Shown piece after piece: positions 41,137-48,553 of a DNA stretch of 64,000 nt. This DNA comes from Desulfoluna sp942491485 (GTDB taxonomy: Bacteria; Desulfobacterota; Desulfobacteria; Desulfobacterales; Desulfolunaceae). The first letter of the stretch is position 1, and each line of letters starts with the position of its first letter. The notes beneath the pieces are model-generated. The model was not told where the DNA came from. It searched no databases and worked only from the letters and a program-made list of their open reading frames with translations. The stretch is from the NCBI GenBank assembly GCA_942491485.1, contig CALOAX010000011.1:372001-436000 (forward strand), written 5' to 3'. Both the position numbers and the translations under genes were made by a program.

Positions 41137-42441
41137 ATGAAACGACTTGTTCTTGTTGTGGCGCTGCTCATCGCGACCACCGGATGTGCTCCCACGTTCA
41201 ACTACGCCAACCTGGACAGCCTCCTCAAGGCCGGCGACTGCATCGGCTCCAAGGAGATGATCAAAACCAGGCAGGCCGACTATGGAAGCCATGCCCAGCT
41301 GCTATACCACCTTGACAATGCCATGATCCACTACCAGTGCGGCGACCTGCCGACGGCCGCGGCAGAGTTCAGTGAGGCCGATGAGATGGCCCAGCTCCTC
41401 TGGACCAAAAGCATCAGCGCCGGAGCTGCGTCTTTCCTGGTCAATGACCTGATCATCGATTACCCGGGGGAGGACTTCGAGCGGGCGCTCATCAACCTGT
41501 TTTCGGCCTTCACCTACATCCGGCAGGAGGAGTTCGACAGCGCCCTTGTGGAATGCCGCAAGCTCAACACCCTCCTGACGGAGTACAACGACCAATACGA
41601 ATCCAAAAACGTCTACAAAGAAGACGCCCTGGGTCGCTACATCAGCGGCATCTTAAGCGAGATGGACGGTGAGTACAGCGAGGCCTACATCTATTATTAC
41701 GAGGCCTTAAGGGCCTACAGGGATTACAACGCGGCCTACGGCACCCCCACCCCTGAGTCACTCTATGCAGACCTGCTGCGTGTGGCCGGCCCCGCAGACC
41801 GCCGGAGTGAAGCCAATCGCCTGACCAAGGGCTACACCGGGATGGTATTGCCCCACAGGGAGGCACGCAGGCAGGGACGTATCGTCTATGTCCACATCAA
41901 CGGCAAGGCCCCCATGAAGGTGGAAAATAAGATCACCCACATCGGCCCGACGGGTCCCATCTCCATCGCCTTTCCCCGGTACGTCACCTTTCCGGTGAGG
42001 TGTTCCGACAGCAGCCTGGTCCTCACGGACGAAAGCGGCCTCACCACCACGGCTCAGGCCGTTCTGGCCGAGGACATCACCCGCATTGCCGTAAAGAACT
42101 TAGATGACAGAAAGGCCCGCATCTGGGCCAAGACCATTGCCCGCGCCGTCGCAAAGCAGGTGGCCGTCCACGCAGCGGCCAAACAGATTGAAAAAGAGCA
42201 GGGGGAGCTGGCTGGCATGTTTGCCCAGCTGGCCGGCCAAGTGGCGGCCAGCGCCACAGAAAAAGCGGACACACGCTGCTGGCGCACCCTTCCCGGAGAG
42301 ATCTATTTGGCCAGCCGCTTTGTAGAACCCGGAGAGTACAAGGCTTCTGCCTCCTCCTGCAGTGGCACCGACACCTACCTTGAAACAGTACGCGTCAAGG
42401 CAGGACAAACCGTCTTTGTCTTTAACAACACCATGTATTAA
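41137..42441 (+). CDS. Lipoprotein of the COG3014 type
   Basis: 434 aa. Signal MKRLVLVVALLIATTGC with lipobox TTGC. TPR-like helices at residues 30-200 (ALINLFSAFTYIRQEEFDSALVECRKLN; YISGILSEMDGEYSEAYIYYYEALRAY). A beta-rich C-terminal part ends with GEYKASASSCSGTDTYLET. The internal helix AKTIARAVAKQVAVHAAAK is amphipathic. The ATG at 41137 (after GAGGAAGGTG) is preferred over a GTG nine bases upstream. The same neighbour set (LpoB-like, COG3014, LPP20-like) recurs in other proteobacteria. Function unknown, outer-membrane lipoprotein by prediction. Confidence 0.8.
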   Translation: MKRLVLVVALLIATTGCAPTFNYANLDSLLKAGDCIGSKEMIKTRQADYGSHAQLLYHLDNAMIHYQCGDLPTAAAEFSEADEMAQLLWTKSISAGAASFLVNDLIIDYPGEDFERALINLFSAFTYIRQEEFDSALVECRKLNTLLTEYNDQYESKNVYKEDALGRYISGILSEMDGEYSEAYIYYYEALRAYRDYNAAYGTPTPESLYADLLRVAGPADRRSEANRLTKGYTGMVLPHREARRQGRIVYVHINGKAPMKVENKITHIGPTGPISIAFPRYVTFPVRCSDSSLVLTDESGLTTTAQAVLAEDITRIAVKNLDDRKARIWAKTIARAVAKQVAVHAAAKQIEKEQGELAGMFAQLAGQVAASATEKADTRCWRTLPGEIYLASRFVEPGEYKASASSCSGTDTYLETVRVKAGQTVFVFNNTMY

Positions 42442-42525
42442 GCATCCGGCATCCGGTGCCCCATCCTTTACGGGCATCGGAACAGCCCATGATTCACGCC
42501 CCCTGGAAGGGAGATGAGAGACAAC

Positions 42526-43650
42526 ATGAAACGATTGATTCCCCTGATAGTCGCCACCACGCTTATTGTGTCCGGTTGCGTGGCATCCTCACCGAGCAAA
42601 ACCCGAAGCAGCAGCGGCGATGCCCAGAGAGAGCGTGCCAGACAAGCCTTTGATGAGCTGGAAGGTGGCCCCGCAAGGCCGGTGCCCTCCAAGCAACCGA
42701 CCCACACCTCTCAACCGGCTCCAAAGCCTCAACTCAAGCCGGCCCCGCTCTCCGCGGAACCCGCCCTGGAGTTTTCAGAGTCCACCCACCTCATTGCAAG
42801 GGGGTACGGACAAACCAGACCCGAGGCAATCCGTCGGGCCAAAGCGGAGCTCTCCAACATCTTTGAATCACGCATCGAAAGCGATGTCTCCTCCATCACC
42901 CGTGCCACCACCGATTCGGTGAAGGGAGATGCCCTTTATAAAAACGTACAGTCCAAGATCCGTGTCGCCTCCTCCGTCGAACTGGAAGGGGTGGAAGTAG
43001 GTCCGGTCATCAAGGACGGCCGTGAATATGTGGCTGATGTGGCCCTGGACAGAACGCGGGCCGCTCAAAAATGGCACACCGACATGGACAGGATCGGTGC
43101 CCGCATCGATGTGGAAGAAAACGCAGCCCGAACAAGCCCCGGAAAGCTGATGAAACTCAAGCACCTCAACACGGCCATGGATCTCTTCATTGAGCGCGAA
43201 GCCCTGGTGAGCCGACTTCGGGTGATTGGGCGACCCGGCGAGGGATCCGATGAGGAAGCCTTTGAATCTATTGTGGCCCGCCTCCAGGAAGTAAAAACCA
43301 ATTTCAGGATCGGCCTCAAGGTGGACTCCCAGAACGGTGAGGACCTGAGTCACAAGCTGGCCAAAGAGCTCACCGAAGCCGGTTTTCTCGTGGGAGGAAG
43401 CAATAGCCCCCACGATGTGACCCTGATCGTTACCCTTGCCCTCTCCCAGGTCAAAACCAACGACCCCAACTTCAAGTTCATGCGTGCCACCGCCGATGTC
43501 GCCATCATCGACCCCACAACGGGCAAAATGGTGGGGAACCTCAATGAAAACAAGCGGGAAGGTCACCTCACCTACGAAGAGGCCGGTGTGAAAGCCACCA
43601 GCAAGCTGTCCAGCAAACTGTCACAGAAGATTGTCGCCTATTTCAACTAA
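42526..43650 (+). CDS. LPP20-family lipoprotein
   Basis: 374 aa. Signal MKRLIPLIVATTLIVSGC with lipobox VSGC. A Pro/Ser-rich linker (residues 45-85) leads to the LPP20 domain (HLIARGYGQTRPEAIRRAKAELSNIFESRI...REYVADVALDR). A second alpha/beta domain follows (NFRIGLKVDSQNGEDLSHKL...HDVTLIVTLALSQ). The reading could begin at 42514, but that start has no spacing to GGAAGGGAG. Third lipoprotein of the operon. Relatives include FlgP-type and Helicobacter LPP20 surface proteins; no flagellar genes are present here. Confidence 0.8.
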   Translation: MKRLIPLIVATTLIVSGCVASSPSKTRSSSGDAQRERARQAFDELEGGPARPVPSKQPTHTSQPAPKPQLKPAPLSAEPALEFSESTHLIARGYGQTRPEAIRRAKAELSNIFESRIESDVSSITRATTDSVKGDALYKNVQSKIRVASSVELEGVEVGPVIKDGREYVADVALDRTRAAQKWHTDMDRIGARIDVEENAARTSPGKLMKLKHLNTAMDLFIEREALVSRLRVIGRPGEGSDEEAFESIVARLQEVKTNFRIGLKVDSQNGEDLSHKLAKELTEAGFLVGGSNSPHDVTLIVTLALSQVKTNDPNFKFMRATADVAIIDPTTGKMVGNLNENKREGHLTYEEAGVKATSKLSSKLSQKIVAYFN

Positions 43651-43684
43651 GGAACGCATACAAAAAACTTGTACAAAAAGCCAA

Positions 43685-43764
43685 GCCTCCGGCGGCAAGG
43701 TGAGCCACCTTGAAAGCGGGTTGCCGCTGCGCTTTGCCCCTCGTTCCTCGGGCCAAATCGCAAC
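43685..43764 (+). repeat. Tip repeat, type 2
   Basis: Tip, CAAGGTGAGCCACCTTG, AAAGCGGGTTGCCGCTGCGC, TTTGCCCCTCGTTCCTCGGG. It follows the stop of the LPP20-like gene by 34 bp on the plus strand: the tip again faces the gene. Confidence 0.85.
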
Positions 43765-43861
43765 GGCTTTTTAAGAAAAATTCTGAATTTATTTACAAAA
43801 GCTTAATTTTGTACGACTTATTAAAATTTTGTTCCGAAACGGCTTAAGGAGGAATCCTGCA

Positions 43862-44284
43862 ATGACCGGTACAATGCGCCCCATGGAACTCGACGAGACA
43901 CCCCTCTACGGCCCCAGGGGGCTGCTGGTCTGCGGCCTGGAAGATTCCCTGGCAGAGCAATTCCTGTCGCTGCTCGGAGCCCTTGGCTGGGATGACATTC
44001 CCGTCTCCTTTGCCGGTCGCAACGACCTGAACACCCCTGTGGGGCAGTTTTTTGAAGAGCCCACGGACAACCGGGAAGACCTCGGGGGGTTTGCAGTGAT
44101 CATGGCCGGCATCACGGGGAGCCAGCTTCAACAGCTCATGAAGAGCTGGCGGGAAAGCACCCTTCCCCGAACCCTCTGGGCCACCCTCACCGAAACCAGC
44201 GAGACCTGGCCCCTCCTCACCCTCCTCCGGCACCTTGCCGAAGAGCAGAAGGAAATGGCCGAAGCCCGCCACAACCGAGCATAA
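43862..44284 (+). CDS. DUF3783-type small cytosolic protein
   Basis: 140 aa from the ATG at 43862, preceded by TAAGGAGGAATCCTGCA. No cysteine cluster or membrane segment. GLLVCGLEDSLAEQFLSLLGALGWDDIPVSF and the closing helices TLWATLTETSETWPLLTLLRHLAEEQKEMAEAR resemble DUF3783 proteins of Desulfobacterota, whose role is unknown. It has its own ribosome binding site and a strong terminator 20 bp after the stop. Confidence 0.72.
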   Translation: MTGTMRPMELDETPLYGPRGLLVCGLEDSLAEQFLSLLGALGWDDIPVSFAGRNDLNTPVGQFFEEPTDNREDLGGFAVIMAGITGSQLQQLMKSWRESTLPRTLWATLTETSETWPLLTLLRHLAEEQKEMAEARHNRA

Positions 44285-44302
44285 GCCATATATAAAAAAC
44301 AA

Positions 44303-44336
44303 AAAACCCGCTTCGATACCGAAGCGGGTTTTTTAC
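44303..44336 (+). terminator. Rho-independent terminator after the DUF3783 gene
   Basis: AAAAAACCCGCTTCGATACC and GAAGCGGGTTTTTT: 9-bp GC-rich stem with A and T runs on both sides, so usable in both directions. Confidence 0.9.
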
Positions 44337-44364
44337 GTTATGCTGTCAGGGCACAAATAGCATT

Positions 44365-44418
44365 GCCTCCGGCGGCCCTGCCGGGGGGCCAAACTTTTGA
44401 AAAGTTGGACAAACAGGT
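44365..44418 (+). repeat. Tip repeat, type 1
   Basis: GCCTCCGGCGGCCCTGCCGG, AAACTTTTGAAAAGTTG, GACAAACAGGT; the tip faces the DUF3783 gene end. Confidence 0.9.
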
Positions 44419-44454
44419 TTGCTCAACTGAAGCAGCCCCCCAAAAAAATCAAAG

Positions 44455-44537
44455 GCGTATGCGCTTTGCCCCGAGGAACGAGGGGCAAAGCGCATACGCA
44501 ATCTGCTTTCAAGGTGGCACACCTTGCCGCCGGAGGC
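44455..44537 (-). repeat. Tip repeat, type 2
   Basis: CGTATGCGCTTTGCCCC / GGGGCAAAGCGCATACG long hairpin, CTTTCAAGGTGGCACACCTTG, tip CCGCCGGAGGC. It faces the acetyltransferase stop (44594) on the other side, so it forms a back-to-back pair with 44365-44418. Confidence 0.9.
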
Positions 44538-44593
44538 TCTTTTGCTTGGGCAACATCGGAACGGTCACCAAACGGCGACCAGACCCTAAGAGT

Positions 44594-45133
44594 TCATGGG
44601 GTCTCCACACAGGACGAAGCCCGCTGTTCAAAGGCAGCCTTGTCCACAGACGCGGTAAAGAGATTGTCGCCGTAGCAATCAAAACGCTTATCAGGGCACA
44701 TGCCCAGTTTTTTAAGCAAGGCCACGGAGGCGCGGTTTCCCGGCATGGCAGCCCCATAGATTCGAGGCAGCTTCAGCCCCTCAAAACCGTACTCCAGTAT
44801 CCGCACGGCCGCCTCAAAGGCGAGCCCCTTTCCCTGGGCCTTCTGGATCAACCCGTAACGCAGATCGATGAAAGGGCTGTTCACCACATGCTCCAGGCCA
44901 CAGTACCCAATGGGACGCGCCCCTTCCGTGTCATAAAGAACAAAGGTCCCGAAACCATGATGGTCCCAATGGCTGAGGCGCCGCTCCACATGGATGTGGA
45001 CCTGTTTCATGAGGCAGGGATAATCAATGGGAAGCCATCGGGTCAGTTCCCCGTCGCATAAAAACCGTTTCATAAACGAGAGATGCTGCTCCTCCATGGG
45101 AAGAAAAAGCAACCGGGAACTCGTCAGATTCAT
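44594..45133 (-). CDS. GNAT-family N-acetyltransferase (RimJ/RimL-like)
   Basis: 179 aa. Opens TSSRLLFLPMEEQHLSFM, with the IGYCGLEHV strand and the acetyl-CoA loop QKAQGKGLAFEAAVRILEYGFE (Q..G.G.A pattern) followed by NRASVALLKKLGM, all typical of Acetyltransf_3. It may acetylate a protein N-terminus or a small amine; the substrate is not predictable. Monocistronic by position, with a tip repeat at its 3' side. Confidence 0.85.
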   Translation of the reverse strand: MNLTSSRLLFLPMEEQHLSFMKRFLCDGELTRWLPIDYPCLMKQVHIHVERRLSHWDHHGFGTFVLYDTEGARPIGYCGLEHVVNSPFIDLRYGLIQKAQGKGLAFEAAVRILEYGFEGLKLPRIYGAAMPGNRASVALLKKLGMCPDKRFDCYGDNLFTASVDKAAFEQRASSCVETP

Positions 45134-45218
45134 AAACCCCTCCTCGGGTTTTCATGGATACGCCCTCCCCCGATACACTGCACGTAACATATCCGGGCTT
45201 TCATCTCGGTTGAGGGCA

Positions 45219-46037
45219 CTAGCTGAGGGTTCGTACAAAGCCGTTCTTTTTATGAAAAATGGCCATCCCCCGATGGAACAGCTCAGGACTGAGCCGCTTT
45301 AACCACCACATCACCTTACCATCCCACTGCGGGATGACATAGAGTTTCTTCTTCCGAACGGCTCGCTCAATATCGCGGGCTACGTCCTCTGCCGTTGTTT
45401 TGGATTTGGCAAACAGCCCCTTTGCGACAGCCAACTGGTGTTCGTCGGTGGCGTAAAATCGATCCATCAGGTTGGTCTTGAAAAACGTGGGCGCCGCGAC
45501 GGTGACGGAGATACCCTTTGGTGCGAGTTCAGAGCGCAGTGTTTCGGAAAGGGAGATCACCGCAGCTTTCGTGACGTTGTAGCTGCTCATCTCCGGAAGC
45601 GAGACGATACCTGCACAGGATGCAATGTTGACGATATGCCCGCCCCCTTGTGCCTCCATGAGGGGAATAAAGCACCGGCATGACTGAATTACCGCCTTCA
45701 GGTTCACGTCCATGATCCATTCCCATCGGTCCTCGGGAATCGAACTCAGGTAGCCGGCTGCTGCCACGCCCGCGCTGTTGACGATGACATCGACGCCGCC
45801 CCAGCGACTCTTCAGGAGTAAAACAAGGTCCTCAAAGGCCATGGGCGACGTCACGTCACACACATGGCTGAACCCTTCCCCTCCGGATTTGTCGACCAGT
45901 CGACACGTCTCCTGAACACTTGCCGCATCCATATCCACCACACAAACACGCCACCCTTTTCCAGCATAAGTAAGGGCCAGAGCCCTTCCCAGTCCGGATC
46001 CTCCTCCGGTAATCATGATTCGCTTCATTTGAGACAT
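45219..46037 (-). CDS. Short-chain dehydrogenase/reductase
   Basis: 272 aa from MSQMKRIMITGGG, chosen because AAGGAGCGG lies just before it. Classical SDR: NAD(P) motif TGGGSGLG, VNSAGVAAAGYLSS (NAG region), catalytic S-Y-K in NIASCAGIVSLPEMSSYNVTKAA (split here for length: Ser in NIASCAG, Tyr-Lys in SYNVTK). V/I-rich C-terminus with a WDGKVMWWLKRL segment that may touch the membrane. The acidic residue after the second strand (VVDMD) suggests NAD preference. Substrate unknown. Confidence 0.87.
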   Translation of the reverse strand: MSQMKRIMITGGGSGLGRALALTYAGKGWRVCVVDMDAASVQETCRLVDKSGGEGFSHVCDVTSPMAFEDLVLLLKSRWGGVDVIVNSAGVAAAGYLSSIPEDRWEWIMDVNLKAVIQSCRCFIPLMEAQGGGHIVNIASCAGIVSLPEMSSYNVTKAAVISLSETLRSELAPKGISVTVAAPTFFKTNLMDRFYATDEHQLAVAKGLFAKSKTTAEDVARDIERAVRKKKLYVIPQWDGKVMWWLKRLSPELFHRGMAIFHKKNGFVRTLS

Positions 46038-46343
46038 CTCCGCTCCTTGTATCATGGGGTTTCAACCGGGAACTACGCGATGGGAATAGAGATGAGATCG
46101 TAAAGACGCCAATGCAGCGAAACCAGGCACCTGTCCCCTTGCGTGCTGACGGAAGGAGACGCTACAGATGGGTACCCTATATATATTGCTGAATTGCCCA
46201 ATAAGGTCGGCAGGAATCTTACGAAGTCATCCGTAATCATGATGCAATGCACAACAACAGATTACTTCTTTCTTTATGACTGCAAGGAATCATACACCAT
46301 GCATCCGAAGAATCAAGTCGTTCATCATGTATTACGTGTATAG
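46038..46343. other. Intergenic stretch, nothing recognised
   Basis: About 300 bp upstream of the SDR gene and before the tandem repeat. It contains ACCAGGCACCTGTCCCCTTG (46122), a piece like the RAYT-flanking repeats; otherwise nothing supportable. Confidence 0.5.
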
Positions 46344-47085
46344 CCCGGATATTTCACGAGTTGGGTGCGCTCATATGCAAGGCATCAGAGCTGCAGATGT
46401 AGTGGTTTACCTCAATGCTCTGATAACGCGGCAGATGAGTGCACCCGACTCGCCCGAAGGGTGAGAAAATCAGACAGAATACTATGAATTACATTTTGCA
46501 CTTTTGAAATAACCAAATATGTCAGAGTAAAAAAATGTAATTACAGTTAATTTCTCAGGCCTTATTGTTTTCTCATGAAATGTCCGGGACAGCCCGGATA
46601 TTTCACGAGTTGGGTGTGCTCATATGCAAGGCATCAGAGCTGCAGATGTAGTGGTTTACCTCAATGCTCTGATAACGCGGCAGATGAGTGTACCCGACTC
46701 GCCCGAAGGGTGAGAAAATCAGACAGAATACTATGAATTACATTTTGCACTTTTGAAATAACCAAATATGTCAGAGTAAAAAATATAATTACGGTTAATT
46801 TCTCAGGCCTTATTGTTTTCTCATGAAATGTCCGGGACAGCCCGGATATTTCACGAGTTGGGTGTGCTCATATGCAAGGCATCAGAGCTGCAGATGTAGT
46901 GGTTTACCTCAATGCTCTGATAACGCGGCAGATGAGTGCACCCGACTCGCCCGAAGGGTGAGAAAATCAGACAGAATACCGTAAATTACATGTTGAATTT
47001 TTGAAACACCTAATTATGTCAGAGTAAAAAAATGTAATTACGGTTAATTTCTCAGGCCTTATTGTTTTCTCATGAAATGTCCGGG
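46344..47085 (+). repeat. Three tandem copies of a 249-bp hairpin element (CCCGGATATTTCA family)
   Basis: Copies start at 46344, 46593 and 46841 (periods 249 and 248). Each begins CCCGGATATTTCACGAG and ends CTCATGAAATGTCCGGG, imperfect terminal inverted repeats. Internal pairs: CGAGTTGGGTGCGCTCAT with ATGAGTGCACCCGACTCG, GGCATCAGAGC with GCTCTGATAAC, and CTCGCCCGAAGGGTGAG as a local hairpin. Copies 1 and 2 are nearly identical; copy 3 has more changes (for example ACATGTTGAATTTTTGAAAC). Partial copies occur at 12484, 17046, 17373 and 31457. The end of copy 3 encodes the C-terminus of the neighbouring kinase. Confidence 0.92.
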
Positions 47086-48204
47086 ATAGGGAAGGGAAAG
47101 AGTAAAGGTGGTGCCCTCTTCCGGCGAGGTGGTAAAATGAACGGATCCCCCAAGGTACCTTTCGGCAAACAGCTTCATGGAGTAAGTCCCCACCCCCCTG
47201 CCGGTACCTTTGGTAGAAAAGGTTCGTTTGAAAAGCCCCATTTGAATCTCCCGGTTCATAAACCCGGGGTTGCTGATGGAAAAATGGACGGCACCGTCCC
47301 TGGAAAAACAGGTCGCCAGAACGCGGCCCCCTTCAGGGGTGGCTTCCAGCGCATTTTTAATCATGTTGATGAGTATTCTCCGGAGAAGCACCGGGTCGGT
47401 GACCACCTCGGCATCCCTTGCCTCCGGACCAACAAGCAAGACCCGGGAGTGAGTGGATTTGTTCTGGGTATACAGCCTGATACATTGATTCAGGGTCTCA
47501 AGGGTTGAGGTAGGTATTTTCTGGGGGGACAATTCACCGGACTCTGCCTCCATCAACTTTTTGTGGGACCGGATCTCGTCAACCAGCCACTCCGAGGCAT
47601 ACAGAATCGTCTTCACCTCCCGGTCGCAATCCACGTCATGCAAACACTCAGCAAGTAGCTCCGCCGTGCCGTAAATACCCGCAGCCGTGTTGGAGATGTC
47701 GTGAAAAAAGGTCCGTTCCAGGATCTTTCTTCGGCTTTCATCGGATATATCCACCGCTGAAAAGATGGTGAAGAGTTCATTCCCGCGCCGGATGGGGGTG
47801 GACCAGACCCTTAACTCAAGAACCTTCCCCCCTTCGCAGCTGATGACACACTCCTTGACCGCCGCATGCCCTTCCTGGGACTCCAGAATGGATTTCACCG
47901 CGCCACAGGTGCTGCAAAACTCATGGGTTCCACAGCCAAAAGGGGCACTCATGGCATTGATACACCCAAGGGCCTCTCCCGGCCGGCGTCCAAACACCGC
48001 TTCAGCGTCCATCACCCCCACCAGTTCAGCAAAGCGCTTGTTTGCGCAGACAATCTGGCGACACCGGTTGAGAATAAGGAACACCACGGGAAGCGATGCC
48101 GACAGCTCATGCATCTCAAAGCTGCCGAACATCCGACTCTGCTCCTTGATCTCATAGGGGCCAAGCCGCTCCGCCGGAGCAAAATGTGTAAGCAACTGGT
48201 TCAA
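47059..48204 (-). CDS. PAS-domain sensor histidine kinase whose C-terminus is repeat-encoded
   Basis: 381 aa. PAS domain at residues 35-150 with a Cys motif (LGCINAMSAPFGCGTHEFC, then STCGAV) known from Desulfobacterota PAS proteins and suited to metal binding or redox sensing. Divergent H-box ERTFFHDISNTAAGIYGTAE. HATPase N box INMIKNALEATPEG, G1-like SISNPGFM, G2 STKGTGRGVGTYSMKL. The chain ends TLSLPYPGHFMRKQ; the last eight codons and the stop come from the end of the third 249-bp repeat. No membrane segment. No regulator gene adjacent. Confidence 0.88.
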   Translation of the reverse strand: MNQLLTHFAPAERLGPYEIKEQSRMFGSFEMHELSASLPVVFLILNRCRQIVCANKRFAELVGVMDAEAVFGRRPGEALGCINAMSAPFGCGTHEFCSTCGAVKSILESQEGHAAVKECVISCEGGKVLELRVWSTPIRRGNELFTIFSAVDISDESRRKILERTFFHDISNTAAGIYGTAELLAECLHDVDCDREVKTILYASEWLVDEIRSHKKLMEAESGELSPQKIPTSTLETLNQCIRLYTQNKSTHSRVLLVGPEARDAEVVTDPVLLRRILINMIKNALEATPEGGRVLATCFSRDGAVHFSISNPGFMNREIQMGLFKRTFSTKGTGRGVGTYSMKLFAERYLGGSVHFTTSPEEGTTFTLSLPYPGHFMRKQ

Positions 48205-48360
48205 TCACCCATCCTCCATAGATTCATGGATTACATTTTTTATCAGCAATACAGAGGAGAAGAGGGCTGGCGTGCGTGACAGGTCAAGCGAGACGATTTA
48301 TGAAATATTATACCATGCCCTCTTCCTCTTTTTCAGATTTTTTCGCAACTATTCAACTAT

Positions 48361-48464
48361 GCCTCCGGCGGGTCGCTTTATATAAAAAAGCTCCGCAAAA
48401 ACGTCCCGGTTGCATCTCCTTTTGCTGCTCAGCCACGTTGGGCTGAGCTGCAAAAGGAGATGCG
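48361..48464 (+). repeat. Tip repeat, type 4
   Basis: Tip GCCTCCGGCGGG, GTCGCTTTATATAAAAAAGC, TCCGCAAAAACGTCCCGGTT, GCATCTCCTTTTGCTGCTCAGC...GCTGAGCTGCAAAAGGAGATGC hairpin. The tip faces the kinase start, 157 bp away. Confidence 0.87.
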
Positions 48465-48478
48465 TATGGCCAACCCAT

Positions 48479-48518
48479 AAAAAAGCCCCCTGCACCGGTC
48501 ATACCGGTGCAGGGGGCT
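48479..48518 (-). terminator. Terminator of lon
   Basis: GCCCCCTGCACCGG / CCGGTGCAGGGGGC, a 14-bp stem, followed on the minus strand by a T-run (TTTTTT). It lies 36 bp after the lon stop. Confidence 0.9.
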
Positions 48519-48553
48519 TCATGAATTACGACCCAGCAAAGCCGTGCCGTGTT

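Noticed and set aside
46344..47085. CRISPR-like array
   Set aside because: Three 249-bp units without spacers or cas genes. It is a tandem repeat of a MITE-like element.
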